From NCBI GenBank assembly GCA_046346965.1, contig JAXMHB010000003.1, positions 310,001-374,000 of the forward strand: a stretch of DNA of 64,000 nt, written 5' to 3'. Of the stretch, positions 57,504 to 64,000 are shown one piece after another (position 1 is the stretch's first letter; the number at the start of each line of letters is the position of its first letter). Origin of the DNA: JAXMHB01 sp046346965. GTDB lineage: Bacteria > Pseudomonadota > Gammaproteobacteria > Xanthomonadales > SZUA-5. A program made the translations under genes and the position numbers. The notes beneath the pieces are model-generated. The model did not search any database, had not been told where the DNA came from, and saw only the letters and a list, made by a program, of their open reading frames with translations.

Positions 57504-59999
57504 CTAATCCCAGCGCAACGCCACCATCGGGTCGATCCGCGCGGCGCGGCGTGCCGGCCACCAGGCAGAGGCCAGGGCCACCGCGCTGAGCAGCAGCGCG
57601 GCGACGGCGAGCGTGGCCGGATCCATGGCGCTGACGCCATACAGCAGCGATTGCGCAGCGCGGCCGACGGCGATGGCCAGCAGCAAGCCGATGGCACCAC
57701 CGAGCGCGTACAGCTTGAAAGCATGCGCCAGCATCGAGCGCCGGATGTCGCCGGATGCGGCGCCGAGCGCCATTCGCAGGCCGATCTCGCGCGTGCGCTG
57801 TGTCAGGGAGTACGACAGCAGCCCGTACACGCCGGCCGCCGCCAGCAGCGTCGCCAGCGCGGCGAAGGCGCTCGACAGCAGACTGACGAAATGTTCCATC
57901 GTCAGGCTCTCGCGAATCTGTTCGGTCACGGGTCGCAGGTTTTCGATGGGGAGATCGGCGTCGACCCGCGCGACCGCGGCACGCAGCTCGCCGAGCAGTC
58001 GTTCGGACGGGCGCTCGCCGCGCACGTAGAAGGTCAGCGTGCCGAGCGACTCGTCCTGCAGGCGCGGCAGGAAGAACAGCGGTGGCTGACCGTCCTTGAC
58101 GTTGGCGTAGTGGGTGTCGGCGACCAGTCCGACGATCTCGATGTCCAGCGTCTCGGTGGACCCGATCGCCATGCGCTTGCCGATGGCCTCGGTCCCGAGC
58201 CCGAAGTGCTCGGCGAAGCGGCGGTTGACGATCGCCACCTTGGGCCGCCCGGCCGTGTCGGCGGCGGTGAACTCCCGTCCCCGCAGCAGCGGCACCTGCA
58301 AAGTGCGGAAATAGTCTGCACCGATCTCGTTGTACGACGATTGCGCGGCGGCAGGCGTGGGCGCGGTGTAGCCCTCGACGCTGATACCGCTACCCCAATC
58401 GCTTTCTGCCAGCAGCGGCACCATGGACGACGTGACCGCGTGCACGCCAGGCACAGCCGACAGCGCAGCTTCCAACTCGGCATACAGCCGCTGTCGGTGC
58501 GCCACGTCATAGCCATTGCGCTCCGGCGATACCGTCAGCATCGCCAGTGTGTCGACGCGCATGCCGAGATCGATACGGCTCAGATGGATCAGGCTCTGGA
58601 TGAACAAGGCCGACAGCACCAGGGCGGCCATCGACAGCGCAATCTGCACGGTACTCAATGCGCTGCGCAGCACATGCGTGCGCCCGCCCCCGGACTGGGT
58701 GCTGGCGCGCTTCAGGACCATGGCAGGCGCGGTCTGCGAGGCCAGCAAGGCCGGCGCCAGTCCGGCGATCAGGATGCTCGCCAGGCCGACCAGCAGCGCA
58801 TAGGCAAACACCGGCAGATTGATCCCGGCATCGAGGACCGATGCGGCATCGGGCGGAATCGTCAGCGCGAGGGCGCGCAGGCTGGCATAGGCGAGCGGGA
58901 TGCTGAGCGCCGTGGCTAGCAGCGCCAGCCAGCCGCATTCGAGCAACTGCAGGCGCAGCAACTGCCAGCGGCCGGCCCCGATCGAGGTGCGCACCGCCCA
59001 TTCACCGCCGCGCGCAGATGCGCGCGCCAGCAACAGGTTGGCGGTGTTCAGGCTGGCAACGATGAGCACCAGCAGCGCCACCGCCATCAGCATCGTCATC
59101 GGTGTGCGTGCCTGCCCGATCAGGCTGCTCTGGCCGCGCGCACCGGGTTCCAGCGTCACCCGGCGAGCAGCGAACTGCGCGAGCGTGCCCGCGTCGATCC
59201 CCTGTTGCAGCGGCACTTCGGACTGAATCAAGGGTGCATAGACCTGATTGATGCCGATCTCAGCCGCCTCGATGCTGACGCCCGGCCGCAATCGCGCGTA
59301 CAGATAAAGCCAGTAGCTCAGACGATTCTCGTGATCGTCGGCCTCCTGCGGACTCAGCAGCCAGCGCAAGGCCAGCGGCACAAAGACCTCAGGCTGCGTG
59401 CCGAGCGTGGTGCCGGCAAAGCCAGGTGGCGCCACGCCCACCACCGTCAGCAGCTGTCCGTTGACGCGAATGGCCTGGTTCAGCACGGCGGGATCGGCGC
59501 CCAGTCTCTGCGTCCAATAGGCATGGCTGAGGACGGCAATCCGCGGCTCGCCGATGCCCCGGTCGTCCTGCGTGGTGATCAGTCGGCCGAGGGCGGGTTG
59601 CAGTTGCAGCACGTCAAAGTAGTTGGGCGACACCATCAGCGCGCGCCCCGGTTGCGGCTGGCCGCGGAATGCCAGGTTGACCGACAGGCTGCGGTGCGCG
59701 GCGATGTCGGTGAACACTTGTTGCCGGGCGCGCAGATCGCGCCACATCGGGTAGCTGAAGATGGCGTCGCGCGATCCGGCCGAGCCGTTCGAGGTCGCTC
59801 CGAACTTCGGGCCGGGCGCGTTCAGATTGACCAGTTCCTGTGGAGCAGGCACTGGCAGCGGGCGCACCAACAGCTGCTCGAACAGCGAGTACACGGCGGT
59901 ATTGGCGCCGATGCCGATCGCCAGCGTGAGCACCGCCAGCAGGGTGAATCCGGGGCGCAGGTACAGGGCGCGCAGGCTGTCGCGTAGTTCGGCGTACAT
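57504..59999 (-). CDS. second orphan FtsX-type permease (ADOP family)
   Basis: This is an 831-residue permease with the same layout as the one at 35647. The N-terminus reads MYAELRDSLRALYLRPGF and AVLTLAIGIGANTAVYSLFEQLLVRPLPVP. Two FtsX-type membrane blocks enclose a MacB-like periplasmic domain, and the last block has REIGLRMALGAASGDIRR. No ATPase gene is adjacent. It lies 101 bp downstream of soxR on the same strand and may be in its transcript. A frame running to 60632 merges with soxR out of frame and is not used. Confidence 0.86.
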   Translation of the reverse strand: MYAELRDSLRALYLRPGFTLLAVLTLAIGIGANTAVYSLFEQLLVRPLPVPAPQELVNLNAPGPKFGATSNGSAGSRDAIFSYPMWRDLRARQQVFTDIAAHRSLSVNLAFRGQPQPGRALMVSPNYFDVLQLQPALGRLITTQDDRGIGEPRIAVLSHAYWTQRLGADPAVLNQAIRVNGQLLTVVGVAPPGFAGTTLGTQPEVFVPLALRWLLSPQEADDHENRLSYWLYLYARLRPGVSIEAAEIGINQVYAPLIQSEVPLQQGIDAGTLAQFAARRVTLEPGARGQSSLIGQARTPMTMLMAVALLVLIVASLNTANLLLARASARGGEWAVRTSIGAGRWQLLRLQLLECGWLALLATALSIPLAYASLRALALTIPPDAASVLDAGINLPVFAYALLVGLASILIAGLAPALLASQTAPAMVLKRASTQSGGGRTHVLRSALSTVQIALSMAALVLSALFIQSLIHLSRIDLGMRVDTLAMLTVSPERNGYDVAHRQRLYAELEAALSAVPGVHAVTSSMVPLLAESDWGSGISVEGYTAPTPAAAQSSYNEIGADYFRTLQVPLLRGREFTAADTAGRPKVAIVNRRFAEHFGLGTEAIGKRMAIGSTETLDIEIVGLVADTHYANVKDGQPPLFFLPRLQDESLGTLTFYVRGERPSERLLGELRAAVARVDADLPIENLRPVTEQIRESLTMEHFVSLLSSAFAALATLLAAAGVYGLLSYSLTQRTREIGLRMALGAASGDIRRSMLAHAFKLYALGGAIGLLLAIAVGRAAQSLLYGVSAMDPATLAVAALLLSAVALASAWWPARRAARIDPMVALRWD

Positions 60000-60100
60000 G
60001 CGGGCTCCTGGCCCAGGGGAATCCCACCTTCTCAGCAAGCGGCGTGCCGTGGCCAGCCTGGCGTGTCCCGGATGCCTGCTGACGTTCGGTCCTGGCGGCC

Positions 60101-60568
60101 TCAGCGCGCGCGCGTTCGATTGCGGACGGGTGTGTCCGCAATCGGTCGCCAGCGCTGGGCACCACTGCCGCCACGGCCCAGCCGGTCGTCCTCGTTGTAC
60201 AGCCGGCAGGCCTGCAGCGACAGACAGCCGCAGCCGATGCAGTCGCTCAAGGTATCGCGCAGTTCGGTCAGTGCCGCGATGCGAGCATCTAGTTGCTCGC
60301 GCCAGCGCTGTGACAGCCGCGCCCAATCGGACCGGGTCGGCGTGCGTTGGGCAGGCAAGGTCGCCAGCGCCGCGGCAATCTCTTCCAGGCTGATGCCGAC
60401 TTGCTGCGCCGCGCGGATGAAGGCGATGCGTCGCAGCACATCGCGGCGATAGCGGCGCTGGTTGCCGCTGCTGCGCTCGGCGTGGATCAAGCCGCGGCCC
60501 TCGTAGTAATGCAGCGTCGAGACCGCGACACCGCTGCGAGCCGCTACCTCGCCCACACTCAGTTCCAT
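60101..60568 (-). CDS. soxR: redox-sensitive regulator SoxR
   Basis: This is SoxR, 155 residues, a MerR-family regulator with a 2Fe-2S cluster. The DNA-binding part starts MELSVGEVAARSGVAVSTLHYYE. The cluster cysteines are 110, 113, 115 and 121 (CIGCGC...C), followed by the conserved RLYNEDDRLGRGGSGA segment. The ATG at 60568 is used because the extension overlaps the operator. It diverges from an MFS transporter, its probable target. It lies upstream of the ADOP permease on the same strand. Confidence 0.94.
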   Translation of the reverse strand: MELSVGEVAARSGVAVSTLHYYEGRGLIHAERSSGNQRRYRRDVLRRIAFIRAAQQVGISLEEIAAALATLPAQRTPTRSDWARLSQRWREQLDARIAALTELRDTLSDCIGCGCLSLQACRLYNEDDRLGRGGSGAQRWRPIADTPVRNRTRAR

Positions 60569-60573
60569 CGTAC

Positions 60574-60604
60574 TTGACCTCAAGTCCGCTTGAGCTTCTA
60601 TGGT
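60574..60604 (+). promoter_or_regulatory. SoxR operator/promoter of the MFS gene
   Basis: TTGACC (60574-60579) and TATGGT (60599-60604) are separated by exactly 19 bp, the overlong spacer typical of MerR-family promoters. The spacer contains the dyad CCTCAAG-TCCG-CTTGAG, very close to the known SoxR box. It lies between soxR and the MFS gene. Confidence 0.88.
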
Positions 60605-60631
60605 GCGTGGATCGAATCTGGAGCACAAGCA

Positions 60632-62026
60632 ATGGAGCACGCCACGGTCACGATTACTGCAGGGCCCGCACTGTTTGCACCCGAACGCCGGGCGGTCTCG
60701 GTGGCTGCCATCGCGCTGGTGTCGATGCTGGCCTTCGAGGCCCTGGCGGTCACCGCCGCGATGCCCGAGATCGCGCGGGCACTCGACGGGCTAGAGCAGT
60801 ACGCGCTGGCTTTTGGCGCGACGCTGGCGACCAGCGTGATCGGCATGGTCGCCGCCGGCAGCGACTGTGATCGTCACGGACCGGCGCGATCAATGCTCGC
60901 CGGCTTGCTGCTGTTTGCCGCCGGCCTGCTCGCGGCGGGGTTCGCATCGGACATGCACATGCTGGTGTTCGGACGCGTGTTGCAGGGACTGGGCAGCGGA
61001 GCGATGGGCGTCGCGTTGTACGTCACCGTGGGACGCTGGTATCCGGCCGAACTGCGACCGCGACTCTTTGCACTATTCGCAGCGGCTTGGGTGCTGCCGG
61101 CAATCATTGGCCCCGGTCTGGCCGGATTGATCGTCGAGTGGCTCGGTTGGCGCTGGGTGTTCCTCGCGGTGGCCCTCCTGCTGCCACCAGCAGCCTGGAC
61201 CTTTCTGCCGGCGGCGCGCAGCCTGGCGCCCAGCGGCGTTGCAGAGGACACGAATGCGACGCGCCGTCTGTGCCTGGCGGTCATCGCCGCGCTCGCGGCG
61301 CTGGCGCTGCACGACTACGCCACTCAGGCGGCACAGCGGTCGCCACTGCAAGCCGGCGCGGGATTCTGCGTGCTGCTGTACGCCTGTGCCGGCTTGCTGC
61401 CCGCTGGCACGCTGACGGCCAGGCGCGGGTTGCCGACCGTCATTGCGCTACGCGGCCTGGTGGCCGGCGCCTTCTTCGCCGCAGAGGCTTTCGTGCCCTT
61501 GTGGCTCACACAACACGGCTGGACGATTGCCACTGCGGGTCTGGCACTCAGTTGCGGCGGTGTCAGCTGGAGCGCTGGCAGCGCGCTGCAGTCGCGCATC
61601 AGCGATCCGGTGCGTCGGCACACGCTGCTGCGGGCCGGCTTTGCGCTGTTGTTCCTGGCGCTCGCGGCGCTGACGCTGATCGCATGGTTCGACCAAGGGC
61701 TCTACTGGGTGTTGCCTACCTGGGCGCTGGCTGGCTTCGGCGTCGGGATGAGTTTTCCCTCGCTGTCGGTGCTGATGCTGGGATTGTCTGCCGAGCACGA
61801 GCAGGGCCGGCATAGCTCAGCGCTGCAGTTATCAGACGCCCTGGCAACCACGGCGACCCTGGCGCTGTGCGGCGGGCTGTACGTCAGCCTGCACCCATGG
61901 GTGCCATCAGAGCGCTTCGCGATCGTGCTCGCAGCCGCCGCGCTGATCGCGCTGCTCGCCACCGCGCTGAGCCGGCGGGTGCAGCCGCGAGTCGCTGGCG
62001 AGCAGCCGGTCGGACGGTTGCCGTGA
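60632..62026 (+). CDS. MFS efflux transporter, SoxR-controlled
   Basis: This is a 464-residue transporter with 13-14 hydrophobic segments of the MFS drug-efflux type. The N-terminal segment MEHATVTITAGPALFAPERR precedes helix 1; LQGLGSGAMGVALYVTVGRWYP resembles the efflux motif region. The ATG at 60632 lies 28 bp after the -10 of the SoxR promoter, whereas a start at 60590 would lie inside the operator. SoxR control suggests export of a redox-active compound; the substrate is unknown. Confidence 0.87.
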   Translation: MEHATVTITAGPALFAPERRAVSVAAIALVSMLAFEALAVTAAMPEIARALDGLEQYALAFGATLATSVIGMVAAGSDCDRHGPARSMLAGLLLFAAGLLAAGFASDMHMLVFGRVLQGLGSGAMGVALYVTVGRWYPAELRPRLFALFAAAWVLPAIIGPGLAGLIVEWLGWRWVFLAVALLLPPAAWTFLPAARSLAPSGVAEDTNATRRLCLAVIAALAALALHDYATQAAQRSPLQAGAGFCVLLYACAGLLPAGTLTARRGLPTVIALRGLVAGAFFAAEAFVPLWLTQHGWTIATAGLALSCGGVSWSAGSALQSRISDPVRRHTLLRAGFALLFLALAALTLIAWFDQGLYWVLPTWALAGFGVGMSFPSLSVLMLGLSAEHEQGRHSSALQLSDALATTATLALCGGLYVSLHPWVPSERFAIVLAAAALIALLATALSRRVQPRVAGEQPVGRLP

Positions 62027-62224
62027 GAGGCGCCACTCGAAGCGCCACGCGGGCGCGGGGCGACTTGGACTCAGTGTGTCGGCGCAAGGTGGCTCGCTGC
62101 ATCGTCGGGTCCTCGATCCCTGGGTCCGCGATCGTTGGTATCCGCGATCTCCGCCGCCTGCGTGGATGCGTGGCGTGCACGTCGGTGGGCGGATGCTGTG
62201 CAGAGCGTTCGATGGATGCCCACA

Positions 62225-62854
62225 ATGCCGCTGACTCGAATTCTGTCCCTCGCGCTGGCCCTGATGGCACTGCAACCCGTGGAGCAGGCAATGGCGACCG
62301 AGCAAGTTCCGTATGTGGTCGAACAGACGCTCGGTGAGGATGTCGAGATTCGCCGCTACGACCCCAGCATCGTCGCCGAGACGCTGATCGAACGCGGCGA
62401 TTACCGCGATGCTGGCAACGAGGGCTTCCGCCGGCTGGCCGACTACATCTTCGGCAACAACCGCACGCGCGCCCGCATTGCCATGACGGCGCCGGTGGCG
62501 ATGGCGCCCCAGAGCGAGCGCATCGCGATGACCGCGCCGGTGGATGCCAGCGCGGTGGCTGGCGGCTGGCGCATGGCTTTCTATATGCCGGCCGGCTACA
62601 CGCTGGAGACGCTGCCGCTGCCAGTCGACGAGCGCGTACAGCTGCGCGCCGTTCCCGGTCGCCGGGTGGCGGCCCTGCGTTTTTCCGGGCGCGGGACCGA
62701 GGCGCAGTTCGCCGAGCACACGGCGGAACTATTGACGACGCTCGTCGGCGCCGGCCTGTCGCCGGTCGGCCAGCCGTGGACCGCCCGCTACAACGCGCCC
62801 TGGGTGCTGCCTCCGCTGCGTCGCAATGAGGCGATGGTGGAACTGGCGCCCTGA
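62225..62854 (+). CDS. SOUL haem-binding family protein
   Basis: This 209-residue exported protein belongs to the SOUL/HBP family, which can bind haem or tetrapyrroles. The signal peptide is MPLTRILSLALALMALQPVEQAMA. The repeated IAMTAPV segments (ARIAMTAPV and ERIAMTAPV) and the IRRYDPSIVAET start are family marks. An ATG at 62216 is an alternative start. The 198-bp gap before it shows no clear feature. Its stop is 1 bp from the convergent response regulator gene. Confidence 0.86.
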   Translation: MPLTRILSLALALMALQPVEQAMATEQVPYVVEQTLGEDVEIRRYDPSIVAETLIERGDYRDAGNEGFRRLADYIFGNNRTRARIAMTAPVAMAPQSERIAMTAPVDASAVAGGWRMAFYMPAGYTLETLPLPVDERVQLRAVPGRRVAALRFSGRGTEAQFAEHTAELLTTLVGAGLSPVGQPWTARYNAPWVLPPLRRNEAMVELAP

Positions 62855-62855
62855 A

Positions 62856-63545
62856 TCAGCCCGCCGGCGCGGCTGGTGCGTCCAGCCGGTAGCCGAGCCC
62901 GCGCACGGTGCTGATCAGCGAAGGGCCGTCGCCGTCGAGCTTGCTGCGCAGGCGGCGGATGTAGACGTCGACGATATTGGTCAACGGATCCTCATCGACC
63001 CCCCAGACATTGGCGAGGATGCGCTCGCGGCTGTACAGCCGGCCCGGCGCACTCATCAGCAATTCCAGCAGCGCCAGCTCGCGCGCGGTCAGCGCGATCA
63101 CCTCGTCGCCGCGGGTGACTTCCATGCGCCTGCGATCGAAGCGGATCGGCCCGACCGTCAGCACCGTGTGGCGCTCGACCCAGGCCGGCGGCCGCCGCAG
63201 CAGCGCCTCGATGCGCGCCAGCAACTCCTCGAAGGCAAAGGGCTTGGTCAGATAGTCATCGGCGCCGCAGCGCAAGCCGGTGACGCGATCCTGCACGGTG
63301 CCCATCGCCGTCAGCATTAGCACCGGGCTGGCGATGCGCGCGGCGCGCAGTTGCTGGCAGACATCGTAGCCGCTGATGTCGGGCAGCATCACATCCAGCA
63401 AGATCAGCTCCGGTGCCACCTGGCGCGCCAGCGCGAGCGCCTCCTCGCCGCTGCGCAGCGTCTGGACGCGGTAGCCCTCCGCACGCAAGCCTCGGCTCAG
63501 GAAATCGGCGACGCGGGCATCGTCCTCCACCACCAGCAGCGTCAT
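62856..63545 (-). CDS. OmpR/PhoB-type response regulator
   Basis: This is a 229-residue response regulator. The receiver domain has Asp 51 (LILLDVMLPD) and the lysine in DDYLTKPF. The winged-helix domain reads LTARELALLELLMSAPGRLYSRERIL with VDVYIRRLRSKLD. The ATG at 63545 overlaps the kinase gene stop by 4 bp (ATGA), so the pair is one unit. The signal is not evident. Confidence 0.93.
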   Translation of the reverse strand: MTLLVVEDDARVADFLSRGLRAEGYRVQTLRSGEEALALARQVAPELILLDVMLPDISGYDVCQQLRAARIASPVLMLTAMGTVQDRVTGLRCGADDYLTKPFAFEELLARIEALLRRPPAWVERHTVLTVGPIRFDRRRMEVTRGDEVIALTARELALLELLMSAPGRLYSRERILANVWGVDEDPLTNIVDVYIRRLRSKLDGDGPSLISTVRGLGYRLDAPAAPAG

Positions 63546-64000
63546 GCGTTCTCCTCGATCGGCAAATGCAGCACGGCGCGCAGGCCCTGCGGCGACCGTG
63601 GGCACAGTTCCAGCGTGCCGCCGTGAACGGCCAGAATGCGGCCGGCGATCGCCAGTCCGAGTCCGGCGCCATTCGGGTTGCTGCGGCGCGCGTGCAGGCC
63701 GCGAAAATGCGGGGTGCTGGCTTGCTCCAGCTCCTCGGCGCTCATGCCCGGACCGTCGTCGGCGACCTCGATGCGCACCCAGTCGGCATCCGCCTGCAGC
63801 GTCAGCCAGACCGTTCCATGCTCCGAGGTATAGCGCAGCGCGTTGTCGAGCACGATGGTCAGCGCCTGCTGCAGCCGCCCGGCATCGCCGTGCACGCGCA
63901 CGGACTGCAGCGCCGCCGGCAGGTCGAGCTGCAGATTGACTGCGCGGTAGTGCGCCAGCGTCTGCATCTGCGCGGCCACCGCAGCCACCAGATCGAAGAT
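63542..64000 (-). CDS. sensor histidine kinase, C-terminal part (partial)
   Basis: Only the last 152 residues are in the window; the gene continues past the right edge. The ATPase domain is clear: IVLDNALRYTSEHG (N box), VADDGPGMS (G1) and GAGLGLAIAGRILAVHGG (G2). It is upstream of, and overlaps, the response regulator gene. The sensor part is not visible, so the signal cannot be inferred. Confidence 0.92.
   Translation of the reverse strand: MFDLVAAVAAQMQTLAHYRAVNLQLDLPAALQSVRVHGDAGRLQQALTIVLDNALRYTSEHGTVWLTLQADADWVRIEVADDGPGMSAEELEQASTPHFRGLHARRSNPNGAGLGLAIAGRILAVHGGTLELCPRSPQGLRAVLHLPIEENA

Noticed and set aside
57504..60632. A 1042-codon frame suggesting a fusion of a regulator to the ADOP permease
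   Set aside because: The part above 59999 is out of frame with the intact soxR gene and has no conserved sequence; the permease has a proper start at 59999.

Overview
The window is 64 kb of GC-rich (about 65% by eye) gammaproteobacterial chromosome, most likely from the Xanthomonadales/Lysobacterales. Three things suggest this: the complete translation/transcription block tRNA-tuf-tRNA-secE-nusG-rplKAJL-rpoBC; the gammaproteobacterial order rpsT / murJ-ribF-ileS-lspA-ispH; and the neighbourhood engB / cytochrome c4 / dsbA / endonuclease, which I remember from Xanthomonadaceae. I cannot name genus or species. No prophage, transposase, CRISPR array or rRNA is visible.

Layout. (1) 1-10030: core block on the minus strand: tRNA-Tyr, tRNA-Gly, tRNA-Thr, tuf, tRNA-Trp, secE, nusG, rplK, rplA, the L10 leader, rplJ, rplL, rpoB and the start of rpoC. 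(2) 10144-16937: ispH, lspA, ileS, ribF and murJ on the minus strand, the first four tightly overlapping. (3) 17108-19311: rpsT facing obgE, then rpmA and rplU, with clear promoters and terminators. (4) 19557-28607: a PilZ protein and a TANGO2-like protein, a DEAD-box helicase, then glyQ and glyS with a VapBC-type toxin-antitoxin module between them, then a secreted nuclease lipoprotein. (5) 28670-33852: cytochrome c5, an NtrX-like regulator and the TrkA/TrkH potassium system. (6) 33809-41424: a flavin monooxygenase with a small membrane partner, an orphan FtsX/ADOP-type permease, a PAS-GGDEF protein, an ECF sigma/anti-sigma pair and RidA. (7) 41429-46802: a DUF1287 protein, TatD, an EEP-family nuclease/phosphatase, DsbA, cytochrome c4, EngB and UppP. 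(8) 46736-53241: a second ECF sigma module with a secretin-like membrane protein, an Atg22-like transporter, an NtrY-like kinase, two uncharacterised envelope proteins and a 585-bp hairpin-rich gap. (9) 53242-64000: a cystathionine synthase/lyase, a secreted M14 peptidase, an AT-richer methyltransferase that looks transferred, a second ADOP permease, SoxR diverging from an MFS transporter, a SOUL protein and an OmpR-type two-component system cut by the window edge.

The most unusual features are intergenic. Five gaps carry short tandem repeats of 7- or 8-bp units. The unit sequence differs from site to site. Where both arms are present they form inverted repeats around a hairpin; the best is a perfect 34-bp arm pair between the NtrX-like gene and trkA. 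The other notable arrangement is the toxin-antitoxin module inside glyQS: the toxin stop codon overlaps the glyS start as TGATG, so a core tRNA synthetase subunit appears translationally coupled to a PIN-domain ribonuclease.
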